Of a DNA stretch of 64,000 nt, positions 43,555 through 53,937 are shown in pieces; within the stretch, counting starts at the first letter, position 1; each line of letters starts with the position of its first letter. The notes under the pieces were generated by a model, which was not told the DNA's origin, did no database searches, and saw only the letters and a program-made list of their open reading frames with translations. The translations under genes and the position numbers were made by a program. The DNA is from Chelonoidis abingdonii (taxonomy: Eukaryota; Chordata; Testudines; Testudinidae), in contig NC_133774.1 of the NCBI RefSeq assembly GCF_003597395.2, positions 35,808,759 to 35,872,758 on the forward strand, in the 5' to 3' direction.

Positions 43555-44928
43555 AAAACAATGAACAGAATTTAAAGAACAAAACATTTCTAGCACTTTT
43601 GGGCTTCCTCAAGGAAAATGTCTCAGAGAGATGATAAATCAAAAATTACACACAGATCTGGAAGGAAAAAGAAATTGTAAAAGAGAGCCACGCACCCCAT
43701 AGCAACAAGCCAATATTTTTTGGAATAGAATGGAACCAGTACTCTGCACTTGTAGTCAGGAGCCAAAATAAATTATAACAATGTATCAACAATTACATAT
43801 ATGGAGGAAAACAATATGAGCAAATACAGAGCTAATGTGTAAGAAACAATGGAGAAAATAATGGGAAAGACAGGAAAAATACACTGGTTATGAGCTACCA
43901 AACTGTCCACCGTTTAAGTAGTGAAATAAATGCAGTGAGTAGTCCCTGTGGCTTTAATGGTTGCTTCATTGTTTTATCTGTTGAATCCATTAGGTGTTTC
44001 ATTCCTACTGAGCTGCACCCAATTGTTAGAGGCTAGAGTTTGCAATCCTGGCCAAATTCTCTGTTGTAAATTGGCACAATGGAAGTCAAAGAAGTTGCAC
44101 CAGTTTATAGCAGCAGAGAATCAACCTGACTTAAGTGGAAGCATTCATATCATTTAAATGAGGAAGAGTTTTCAAGATCAAACCCCCAATGCATTAAAAT
44201 AGTCATCATTGTTAGTACTTTACAGTACACGTTGCCATGCATACCACCTTGCAGACATCACAGCAATGCCAACATATACAACTGGTACCCTCTTCTGAAA
44301 AAAAGAGGTTACAAGACCTAGCATTCAACCTTCTGTACTGAACAAAGCATCCTGCATTCTGTATGTGTGTGTGCACATGCAACTTTAGGACTTGTGCATA
44401 CAGGTGAATAGATAATACCTTTGCAAATGTTCTTTTTCTCAAGTAAATGCAGGGTTTTCGGGGGTGGAGCAGGTACCTGGTCATTTTTGTGGGTGCTTCA
44501 GTTATATCTACCACTTTGAAAGATTGGTTTCCAATTCTTATTGGGCATTGGGAACCAGAGGAAATAGACCCCTCACCATACAAAATAATTTAATTAATGC
44601 CTCACAGTACTAGGTATTCATTAGCCTAAAGCTGAAGACCCTTGTTCTGCCTTCTATTTGTCCTTACTTAGGTATTATACTATTATACTATTAACTTCAG
44701 TAAGGACCAAGTAAAAACTGAGCCATGCCTAAGCATTTTTGCCTGGTGTTTACTCAGTACTTGGATATGTAAAGTTTTTTTGTATTATCATCAGTTATAT
44801 AGAATCATATGTTCATTTCTGATGGGTAGTCCCTAAACTAAACATATTTTTCTGTGCATTCCAGAACTAGCCAATCCTTCCTCGGGCTTCCCAGAAAGCC
44901 ATAAGTACAACTATGAAACAAGCAAGAT
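43555..44928. other. No gene; one fold-back repeat
   Basis: AT-rich sequence. The open frame at 44212-44583 on the minus strand has several cysteines near its end but no recognised family and no splice context. Confidence 0.4.
44049..44128. repeat. Fold-back repeat
   Basis: GGCCAAATTCTCTGTTGTAA is loosely mirrored by TTTATAGCAGCAGAGAATC, with a centre containing ATGGAAGTCAAAG. Same family as 41459-41544. Confidence 0.6.
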
Positions 44929-45200
44929 TTAAAGGGAAGCTACAAAAGGAAGCCAAGCTGCAAAGTCCAAAATAAGAGTCAGAAGTAGGAAGCAAACAAT
45001 AAGAATCAGGAAAGTGTGATAGTTACAAGGAGTCCCTTTTTATTTTCTTTCTTGTATCTTTTCAATGAATTACTCAATGCCTTTTTGTTCCATATAGCAC
45101 TGTGGCTCAATTTTTATTTGATAAAAATAGATGGTTTGGCACATTTCCTACTCATTGAAGCAGAGTAAATAATTGCAGATGTAGTTTACTTCCTCTTTAG
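44929..45200. repeat. Unclassified repeat, paralogous to 16853-17300
   Basis: ATTTAAAGGGAAGCTACAAA, TCCAAAATAAGAGTCAGAAG, CAGGAAAGTGTGATAG and AAAAATAGATGG correspond in order to the other copy. Confidence 0.5.
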
Positions 45201-45409
45201 ACAGACTAAATAGCTTGATGCTAAGGAAATAGCCTATAGTTTCTATATAAATCACTGTTGACGATGGTTTATTTGCAAATTAGTGACAGGGACTAGCAAT
45301 TATAGTCATTTTAAGAAATGATAGTGTTCTAAGTCAGAATAATGTTAAAATTATACCTACGCATTTATACTCATTTTGCTTAGTATAATGACAGCACAAC
45401 ATGTATTGC

Positions 45410-45720
45410 AATGCTCATAGGTCAGAAGGGACCAATATGATCATCTAGTCTGACCTCCTGCACAAGGCAGGCCACAAAACCCTGCCCATACACATTTATA
45501 ACAACCCCTAACCCATGACTGAGTTATTGAAGTCCTCAAAATTGTGGTTTGAAGACCTCAAGCTGCAGAGAATCCACCAGCTTGGACTCTAAGAACAATG
45601 CACTTGAAGGATTCTAATAGCATATTGGGCAGCAAGTCTATCAGTTCCTCCAAGGAATTAGCAAGGTATCTATCTAGAGGCCTATAGACCCATTCTATGT
45701 TCTTTGTCCTCCACCTCACA
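45410..45720 (-). mobile_element. CR1 3' end
   Basis: GGTCAGAAGGGACCAATATG, ATCATCTAGTCTGACCTCCT and GCACAAGGCAGGCCACAAAA are the reverse of a CR1 3' untranslated region. Similarity continues weakly into GAGAATCCACCAGCTTGG. Confidence 0.8.
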
Positions 45721-45765
45721 GATCACATGGACATCCAGATATTTTTGTTTCTCCATACTTTATGA

Positions 45766-45830
45766 GTGAAATCCTACCCATTGAAGTCAATGGCAGTTTT
45801 GCCACTGACTTCAATGGGTCAGAATTTCAC
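45766..45830. repeat. Fold-back repeat, near-perfect
   Basis: GTGAAATCCTACCCATTGAA and TTCAATGGGTCAGAATTTCAC are inverted, with inner arms GTCAATGGCA / TGCCACTGAC close to complementary. Confidence 0.8.
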
Positions 45831-45839
45831 CTTATATCG

Positions 45840-46932
45840 TCAGTATGTTATGATGCATGAGCGTGTTATGATGCACAATATATGAGACAATCACATGCCT
45901 TATACAAATACCTATCTATCCTTGAAAGCTTTTCTGCTGAAATTATCAAAGGTAAAGAAATCAAAAACAATTAAAATCCTTTTATGATTCCCATTCAAAG
46001 TAATGAAAAGCATGTTTGTGACTGAGTTCTGGTTAAAAATCAGTGGGTGCTAATGATGCTTATTGCTTCTGATAAGTTCTATGTTTAATAAAACACCCAA
46101 AAAAGCTGAAAATATGAGTTTATAAACAATTTTAAAAGTTTGTCTTAATCACTTCTAAATCAATTTCTAGTACAAATTTCAATATCTGTTATAACGTTAA
46201 TATATTCTGGGAAAAATTACAAGGATATTATTTTACTAGATATAAGATAAAGGAATGTTACTAACTCAAGCCTCATCTTGCACTTTGTATTCAGGCAAAA
46301 TTCTCATTGGTTTTAATAGGAGTTTTCTCTCAGGAAGGCTTTTAGGTTTGAGTTAAGGCTAAACAACGGACTTTGGTAATTCTCGGATTTACTATGCATA
46401 TTTGTATAATCATTTTTTACCTAGCAGGTACATGAGTTTTTTATGCAGTTAATTAAGTGTGGCCCAATCCTGAGTCCTTACTTAGCCAAAACTCTTATTG
46501 AATGATTAGGAGTTTTGACTAGAAAGTAAGAAAAAACAGTAAAGACGTCAGAATTTGGTCCATAATAATTAACATAGTAGCAGGCTAATTACACAGAAAA
46601 ATGCAGAGCAAGTACAGTGAAACATTCTTATGAACTTTGATAAAATTCCATTTATACTATTTCTACTGCATTTGAGAGTATGTAACAAAATGTGAGGTAT
46701 TTATTCTTTTGCCTATTTAATTCATTGCTCAAATGTCTGGTGCTAATTTTCAATCATTTTACCAAATGTCGGGAAGCTTCTGACAGTTAAGTCAAAATGC
46801 CTGAGCAAAATACGCATTTGACCAAATGACTAAACTTTGCAGTCATTTGCTCAGGTAGCTAGTTTGACAGAGTGCCTGTGACATACCATACATATCAACA
46901 TCACTGATTTGTTTTTTTCTTTCTTTGTGCAG
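45840..46932. other. Upstream of granzyme exons; exons 1-2 not found
   Basis: AT-rich sequence. I searched by eye for the granzyme exon carrying the catalytic His (a TAAHC-type codon run) and saw none here or back to the LTR at 43549. At 46453-46560 a fold-back remnant (CCAATCCTGAGTCCTTACTT) is present. Confidence 0.45.
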
Positions 46933-47816
46933 GTCAAACAAAGACAAATCTAGGCACTTACTCTCTCGCCAAGAATGAAAGCTTTAGACAAGTATTTAAG
47001 ATCAAACAGTTTATACAATACCCAGATTTTATGAAGAACTTTGATTTGAATTATATCATGCTAGTAAAAGTACTGCACATACACTCTCAGATTATTTAAA
47101 TAAATAATGTGTAGTTACTATTTTGAATACTATCCATTTGAATGCCATACATAATGACCACTGTTGCTCCATTTTAAACAGTACTATGCTTTGAAACCTG
47201 TCAGCCTAGAACTTCACACTACTAAGCCCCTGAAAGCTATGGATGTTGGCTCTATATCAGGTTTATGAATAATCTCAACCTGCCACAGCAAAACAAACCC
47301 CAGCTCTCAGCTTTGTCCTCAGGCAGCTGAAAGGGGGAAGAAAGTTCACACAGCAATGGAAAACCTTTGATCCTGCCATTACCGAGGTAGTTGTTTGTAG
47401 TAGGAAGCAGTGCTCAAAGCTACAGCACTTGGTATATATTACTCGGTGAGCTAGATCCACAGAGGACAATTTGGGCTGGATAGGGGCTTTTATCTTTAAT
47501 AATGTTATTATATGGTGCTGTTTAATGGCTTGTTCTGGTTTTAAATGTTCAGCTTTATAAAGCATTAAACAAATATCTGCATTTGCTACAACCAAACTCT
47601 ACAGCAGATGTTGGAGCTGCAACCAAGTGCCATGGTACAGGATGGGGAGCAACTAACCCAAAACATTTAGTAGCACCAGATACCATTCATAAAGTCAAAG
47701 CCACTGTCATAGATCATCATGTCTGCAGTGGGAAACATTATTATAACCTTGATCCTCCAGTAACAAAGACTATGCTGTGTGCAGGAGATGCAAGAGGGTG
47801 AAAAGATGCATACCAG

Positions 47817-48452
47817 GTGAATAATTTAAATATCATGTATAAATTGGACAGATTTTTCCGAGAAAATACTATATTCAGAGAAAAAACATATTCTTTTGTC
47901 TAAGACAATTACTATTGTTTACTTGCATTGTGGTACAGATCAGATGCCAGAACCAGTATTAGTGCTCCATTGTTCTAAAAGCTGGATAAGCACAGTCAAG
48001 TTTATTTAACAAGGCAAATATTACGCTTGGCATTCAAGTATAGAGTGGATACACGCCCTAGAAATAGCTACAATAGAAAATGAATCATACAACAGTACCA
48101 TCTATGGCATCATAAATTCATTCCATCTTCATGACTGCTGAAGGCGTAGGATCATTGCCGCTAGAAATATAATTCCTGCCTTGAAATTATTATTATTATT
48201 ATTTTTGTACGTCAGTGAAAGGTTTGGGATTGTCAGCACCAGAGGCTGATGCCTTTTATTATCTACAGAACAGGTGGACTGTGATAGTACAGCCTCCCCC
48301 ACATCGATCCATCCATATGTCTTAACCCTCAACTGGCCATGAAAGGATAATTTTTCAGCCTCCAGGGCCATTCACTTATTGGCCTCTGCTAAGACCACCA
48401 TTGTGAATTGGATTGAGAGCATCAAACTCATTTCACATAGGCTACTCACAGC
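47817..48452. other. Granzyme pseudogene intron 4, left part
   Basis: Intronic AT-rich sequence with an ATTATT run near 48187-48201. Open minus-strand frames here have no recognised motif. Confidence 0.4.
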
Positions 48453-48460
48453 AGTTAGAT

Positions 48461-48814
48461 CAGGGGTAGGTAACCTAAGGCACACATGCCAAAGGCAGCA
48501 CGCGAGCTGATTTTCAGTGGCATTCACACTGCCTGGATCCTTGCCACCAGTCTGGGGGGGGCTCTGCATTTTAATTTAATTTTAAATGAAGCTTCTTAAA
48601 CATTTTAAAAACCTTATTTACTTTACATACAACAATAGTTTAGTTATATATTATAGATTTATAGAAAGAGAATAAAAACAAGAGTACAAATCCGCCCCCC
48701 GGGCCCACCCCCATCTAAAAGGTTCAAAATGTAATTACTGACAATGCGAACCTTAAAATTAGACGTGAATAAATGAAGACTTGCACAGCCATTCTTAAGA
48801 TTTGCCAGCCCCTG
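48461..48814. mobile_element. hAT MITE in granzyme pseudogene intron 4
   Basis: It starts CAGGGGTAGGTAACC and ends GCCAGCCCCTG. AGTTAGAT occurs at 48453-48460 and again at 48816-48823, one base beyond the right end. The interior CACGCGAGCTGATTTTCAG and TTTACATACAACAATAGTTT are well preserved, suggesting a fairly young copy. It is 354 bp long. Confidence 0.85.
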
Positions 48815-49150
48815 AAGTTAGATTGGTATACAACTTTTAGCCACTACAACAACAATTGGCTGGATTCCTAGTAACCATGTAGGGGTGAAAGGCTCAGTCT
48901 CAAAGCCAATCCCCTAACCATCTAGTTTCACCATCTCTTGATGTTTCCATTCTCTAAAAAAAATCTGTTTTTTGTTCTTTTCCCAGGATACTTAGGTGGT
49001 CCTTTTATGTGTAATTTGGTGCCTTGTGATATTGTTTGTGTTGCTATGGATGCAGAACAGTCCGAACCTGAAATCTACAACACTGCTAATCTAGAGTTGA
49101 TCATATTTCCCAAAGAAGAAAATGGGGGACTCCACACAGGGCTAGCCTGA

Positions 49151-50199
49151 GCCCGCCCCTCCCAGTTCAGCGTTGGCCCGAGCCACTTGCCCCTCCTCTC
49201 GCATGTTCCTCTGCACCCTGCTTTTTTGACCAAAAGTTGGCTTCTGTCCTGTTTGCTTCTTACGAAACAATCAAGTTGGGCAAGAGCAAATGTGATAAAT
49301 GGACCACTACTGACAAAAACAGTCAGGACGGACTGGGAACAGGATTTAAAAAGGGACATTGTCCCAGCCAAAACAAGGACAAATCTTGATGACCTAGTAT
49401 ATGAGAAGTTGCCTGGCATGGATTATAAATACCATCACCTTTATACCTTTTATCACTTCATGAAATTTAACTCATTCAAATAGAATTGACCAGATATTTG
49501 GTCATTACACTAGAAAGAAAAAAATTTCTCCAAAAACGGGAAGAAACCAAAAGTAACTTCCCCAGTCCATTTTCCCAAGCCTTGTCAAAGATACTCTTTA
49601 ACTAATTTTTTCTTTCTGTTTTTTTGAAAATTTATCATTCTTAACGTCTTTAAGTGTTTCTGTGATTGCCTTATTTTAGAAACTTGTTTCTACATCACCC
49701 AAGTTTTCAGCAAGGCTTTGAAGGCTAGCAACTTCACTGAGGTAAATAGGATGCTGACTGGTAGAACTTATACCCTAATTGAAGTGAACAGAATGAGAAG
49801 GGAAAGAATTTGATTTTTTCCTGCTGTGACTGGTTTAGCTAGTTTACCTGTCTTAGTGTATTCTATAGGGTGAACATCAAATGGCTAACCAAAGCACCTT
49901 GGTATTGATTGAAAATGAGAGTTTTGTTGAGAGTTGTGTATAACAGAGAAAAAGGTAGATTTGTTTATATTGTGAAGACTCTCTTCTTTACAAGAAGAGA
50001 AGTCAACCCCATGAAATAAGCACTAAAGAATCTGTATTTGTATATATCATATAAAACTGATTGTCTGTGCAGGAACAGTAAAAGACATCACATCATTTCA
50101 TTTTGAAGTAGCATGAGACTTTAGCACTGTTATTCCATTTGACTTTCATTACAGTAGTTAAGTATAATTTTGTTTCTTCTTTTTCCATAGATTTTGTTT
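49151..50199. other. No gene; unclassified block at 49151-49440
   Basis: A GC-richer stretch follows the granzyme pseudogene, with GGACATTGTCCCAGCCAAAA near 49360 that may be the edge of a DNA transposon. The rest is AT-rich without recognised features. Confidence 0.35.
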
Positions 50200-51240
50200 T
50201 GTTTTGTCTTCATCATGTGTCAGGACCTTGATACAGCTATTGAGCATTAACAACTGTATTATGAGCATAAGCTTTTGTGGGCTAAAGCCACTTCATTCAG
50301 ATTTGCCATTTTGCAGTGGAAAATACAGTAGTATAATAGGCATAAAATATATAATGAGAACATCGAACATAATGGGGGTTGCCATACCCAACTCTAATGA
50401 GACTAATTTGAGTTAAGGTGGGCATTAATCAGCCAACTCTGTCCACACATCTATTCAGGGAACACCATCACGGACCTAATCATATCAGCCACACTATTCA
50501 GAGGCTCGTTTCACCTGCACATCTACCAATGTGATATATGCATCATGTGCCAGCAATGCCCCTCTGCCATGTACATTGGCCAAACTGGACAGTCTCTACC
50601 GGCAAAAAGAATAAATTGGACACAAATCAGACGTTCAAGAATTATAACATTCAAAAACAGTTTGGAGTTTCAATCTCCTTTGGTCACTTCAATTACAGAC
50701 CTATAGAAGTCACAATTATTACAACAAAAAAACTTCAAAAACAGAACTCCAACTGAGAGACTGGCAGAATTGGAAATTAATTTGCAAAATGGACACCATT
50801 AAATTCAGGCTTGAATAAAGACTGGAGTGGATGAGTCATACACAAAGTAAAAACTATTTCCCTCTTTTTTCTCCCCCCTTACTATTACTCATATCTTCTT
50901 CTTGTCAACGAGTTTTCTGAAATGGGCCATCCTGATTACCACTACAAAAAAGTTTTTTCTTCTCCTGCTGGTAATAGCCACCTTAATCAGGTATCGCGCG
51001 CGAGATACACGAGAGAGAGCGATAGTATATATACACAGAGCGTGTATGAATGAATGTGTGTATGGATATATATATATATATATCTTCCTACTGTATTTTC
51101 CCCTGCATGCATCTGATGAAGTGGGCTTTAGCTCACGAAAACTTATGCTCAAATAAATTTGTTAGTCTCTAAGGTGCCACAAGTACTCCTCATTCTTTTT
51201 GCTGATACAGATTAACATGGCTACCACTTCGGAGCTTTGA
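50200..51240 (+). mobile_element. Penelope-like element, 3' part with GIY-YIG relic
   Basis: Broken frames from about 50440 read NTITDLIISATLF, CIMCQQCPSAMYIGQTGQSL and, after shifts, SGHFNYRP-like and LKFKTE-like pieces. The CQQCPSAMYIGQTGQSL block fits the Y-x-G-Q/E-T-G start of the GIY-YIG endonuclease that Penelope-like elements carry behind their reverse transcriptase. A terminal module (51105-51235) has the hammerhead-like core, AAATTTGTTAGTCTCTAAGG, TGCCACAAGTACTCC and ATACAGATTAACATGGC. An inverted copy of part of this module (GAGCATAAGCTTTTGTGGGC) lies at 50258-50300, near the other side, reminiscent of Penelope pseudo-LTRs. A TATATA tract is at 51064-51083. Confidence 0.65.
51113..51150 (+). 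ncRNA. Hammerhead-ribozyme-like core in Penelope-like end
   Basis: CTGATGA (51113-51119), then A, a 6-bp stem GTGGGC / GCTCAC (one G-T pair) closed by TTTA, GAAA (51137-51140), then ACTTATGCTC. In the other copies GAAA is followed by GC and a few bases to GC, allowing a 2-bp stem III. Here the first G of that stem is A, so this copy probably cannot form it. A possible cleavage site would be the UC after the second GC. Confidence 0.45.
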
Positions 51241-52279
51241 TATTGTCACTTGGTGCATCATATCCTGTAAAACTGATGACTGCACTTTAATGCACAGTAG
51301 CTGATTTAAAAGCTCTGTAACTATGTATACAAAAATATTTTGGATCATGAAGGAGCTATTACTAACCAATTACAATTTATTCCAGAAAGAAAAGAGGTTG
51401 CTAGCAAATATTACTAAGTCCAAGGTCATCTGCAACATACAGTGATGGTGTGTTGTAAACATACTGTAGTGGAGACATCTGAATTGCCTGATAAATCTAT
51501 ATAAGATGGAGCTAAATTATAGAAACTGGTAAACCATGAGTAAAAGATATAAAGCCATAATAAAATTACTTGATTTGTCTGTGTATGGTATATTGTTTTG
51601 TAATCGGTTCAAAAATCGAAAGAGCCATTTGAGTTTCTTTAATTCCCTCTGTTAGGTATCCAGAGAAAATTATCTTGTGTTTGCATTTTAAACTTTGTTC
51701 TGAAGACACTTACTAATGTCAGATCAAGTTACCAAAAAGGAAGATCCCTTTGAGAGCTCTTTTACACAAGATCCCTTTGAGAGCTCTTTTACACAAATCT
51801 GGTGGCTTTGTAGTTGGAAGATTAAACGAAGAATTTGACTAAAAGTTGCAGATGGGATCCATAATCAAAATATACCACTACACTTTCTGGAGACAGTGGA
51901 ATGTGGAAACTTGTATTGCAATACACACAAAAGTGAACTAGCCTAATAAGTTTAAGGAAACTGAGTAGCTGACTAGTGTCTGTATCCCTTCACAATGTAT
52001 GAGTTACCCATGCCCTCTACTGGATGGAATGTCAGAGTGGCCCACAGATGTATAATCTCAATCTACTCCACAAATGGGAATGTATGGCAATTTACCACTG
52101 ATAAGACAATCTTCTTGGCATGTATTTCCTAAGCACCTATCACTTTAACTGAAAACCATGATAGAGCCTGAAATAGTTATGGTGACTGACAAAGGAGTAA
52201 ACCAACCAAAGACTATCCCCAGATGTAAAAGTCTGGATCAGATCTTCATGAAGTTCACGGGTGTTTTAGTGTGGGGATC
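51241..52279. other. No gene; one tandem duplication
   Basis: AT-rich sequence; the 27-bp duplication at 51742 is listed separately. Nothing else is recognised. Confidence 0.4.
51742..51795 (+). repeat. Perfect 27-bp tandem duplication
   Basis: Two identical adjacent units of AGATCCCTTTGAGAGCTCTT followed by TTACACA, at 51742-51768 and 51769-51795. No differences suggest a recent event or an assembly artefact. Confidence 0.95.
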
Positions 52280-52580
52280 ACCATAGACACCGACTCTGTG
52301 GGTCCCCAGGGCTAGAGCACTCATGAGAAAAAGATAGTGGTGGCGCCGCACCCGCCAGCGGCCCCCTCAATCAGTTCCTCCCTCTCCCTCCCCGTGCCTC
52401 CCGCCCACTGCGATCAGTTGTTCAACGATGTGCTGGAGGCACTGGGGGGGTGGGGAGAGGAGCGGGGGCAGAAAGAGGTAGGAGAAGGCAGGACGCGCTC
52501 AGGGAAAGGGGTGGAGTGGCAGCAGAGCCTGGAGTGGGGAGTGGTCAAGCACCCTCCTTCCCCCCGGCAACTCAGAAAAA
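52280..52580. repeat. GC-rich unclassified dispersed repeat
   Basis: It begins near ATAGACACCGACTCTGTGGG and is C-rich then G-rich, with GGCGCCGCACCCGCC and TGGGGAGAGGAGCGGGGG. The abrupt change in base composition marks it as inserted. The overlapping open frames on both strands are compositional. Confidence 0.45.
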
Positions 52581-52701
52581 CAGTACCTGTTGTGCTCACC
52601 TCTATAACCAGCACAGAAATTTCAGACATAGATCCAAAGAGTGTGTGAGAGACACAAGTCTTTTACAAAAGCTGTGATGTTTGGATATTGAGGGGAGGGA
52701 C

Positions 52702-52846
52702 CAGAGTTTAATTTGTAATGAAAGAGGTGCGGGGCTCAAGCAATTTTTTATTTTCATAACTGATGTGACAAGCCCAGAGGTGCCAGGGCTATGAACTGCC
52801 AAGCCTAGAGGTACTGGGGCTCAGCCCTGCCACAAATTAAGCACTG
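52702..52846. mobile_element. Small hAT-like MITE, 145 bp
   Basis: The ends are CAGAGTTTAATTTGTAAT and, inverted, CAGTGCTTAATTTGTGG. Flanking 8-mers do not match convincingly, so the target duplication has decayed or the ends are slightly off. Confidence 0.55.
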
Positions 52847-53507
52847 AGAGAGGATAATGCTGAAAAGAAACCTGAGAAGCAGCTGGAGTTTATCACTGAA
52901 ATGTGACAGGTTAAAGGAAACAGAACTAGATTTCTCATTTTGAAGGAGACCAGAGTTGCAATAGTCTAAACAATTGTTTATCTGCTGTTAGAAACTGAAG
53001 TCTTGAGTGGACTTGGACTTGATATTAGCTCATCTCAGTTTTACAAGGAGGATGTTCTTCTACCTGTATTTTATCTGACTTTGCAAGGGGCAGGGTGTTA
53101 TTTTAAATATGTTTAATATTAAGACTGACTTTATGTGGCTTTCCTGTTAATGACACTTTTAGCGCTTCTCTAATGTGGTCTGGATAGTCACAAACATGGC
53201 AATATATTTTGTTTACTGTTAGATCACATATTATGGCAAGCACTCCTCTCTGACTAGAGCTGTAAGTTTGTCTCTATTGCATATTTGGTTGCCCTTCCAT
53301 ATGAATTTCCATGGACAACCATGGTTAGATTGATACTCTATTGTATCTTTGTTGTATTGCAGATTTAACTTTTATACAATCATAAACAAGGTCTGATTTT
53401 CAGGAAGTAGATTGGTATAATTTGTCCATGCACAAATATGCAAATAGTTGATGTAAGTACTCCTGGATGCACACCTGCAATCCACAGATGCACACAGGCA
53501 CCTATCT
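52847..53507. other. No recognised feature
   Basis: AT-rich sequence without gene or repeat boundary that I can identify. Confidence 0.4.
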
Positions 53508-53515
53508 AGCCCATG

Positions 53516-53887
53516 CAGGGGCAGATTAGGTTTTTGCCCCCTCCACCCAAGGTGCTCCTACTGCGGAAATGGGATCAGGGCACCGGGGCTTTCCCTGCTC
53601 CCCAGCTGGAGCGCTAGGCCGGCAGAGCGGGGCAAATCCCTACTACGACCAGAATGCCAAGCGAGCAGAGCAGGGCAAGCCCCTGTGCCCCAACCCTACT
53701 CCCCAAGTGGAGCACGGAGTGGGCGGGCAGAGCGGGATAAGCCCCCGCGCCCCGACCCCACTCCCTGGCTGAAGCTCCAGGCGGGCAGAGCGGGTCAGGG
53801 TGTAGGGGCCCCCATTTTTCCAGGGCCCCCCAGTTGTCTGGGACCCCAGGCATGGGCCCTGTTGGCCCAGTGGCTAATCCACCACTG
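53516..53887. mobile_element. hAT MITE, GC-rich type A, perfect 8-bp target duplication
   Basis: It starts CAGGGGCAGATTA and ends TAATCCACCACTG. AGCCCATG flanks it exactly on both sides (53508-53515 and 53888-53895). The interior has a triplicated GGCAGAGCGGG-type unit (about 53610, 53660, 53730, 53785) and GGGCCC runs. It is 372 bp, related to 8524-8944 in inverse orientation. Confidence 0.9.
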
Positions 53888-53937
53888 AGCCCATGCAGAT
53901 CAGGTATTAGTGCACATACATCAGTCATGTTTAAACA

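Larger units (their letters stand above)
46933..49150 (+). pseudogene. GZMK: Granzyme K-like serine protease pseudogene, exons 3-5
   Basis: Granzymes are killer-cell granule proteases. Three exons align in order with GZMK. Exon 3 (46933-47069) is open and reads LGTYSLAKNESF...NYIMLVK, with catalytic Asp replaced by Tyr (family NDIML). Exon 4 (47553-47816) reads LNKYLHLLQ, TKCHGTGWGATNP and TKTMLCAGDARG, then TGA (47799) and KDAYQ, so Cys191 is lost. Exon 5 (48987 to about 49120) has GGPFMCN, but the GDS codons are one base short and read as Tyr-Leu, removing the catalytic Ser; Cys220 is also lost. Acceptors TTTGTGCAG, GTTCAG and TTTTCCCAG and donors GTACTG and GTGAAT remain, and exon lengths fit the family. 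Exons 1-2 are not found. It could be GZMK itself or a close duplicate; GZMA fits less well (GWGATNP, YYN). Confidence 0.85.

Noticed and set aside
44212..44583. 123-codon minus-strand open frame with a cysteine-rich end
   Set aside because: No known family, no splice or start context and no matching neighbour. The cysteine run (CICWHCCDVCKVVC) does not fit granzyme or ESM1 exons.
47470..47552. Possible start of granzyme exon 4 reading TTTAATAATGTTATTATA as a damaged FNND motif
   Set aside because: The true counterpart of the catalytic Asp region is exon 3 at 46933-47069, which aligns without gaps and ends IMLVK at a splice donor. This stretch is intron.
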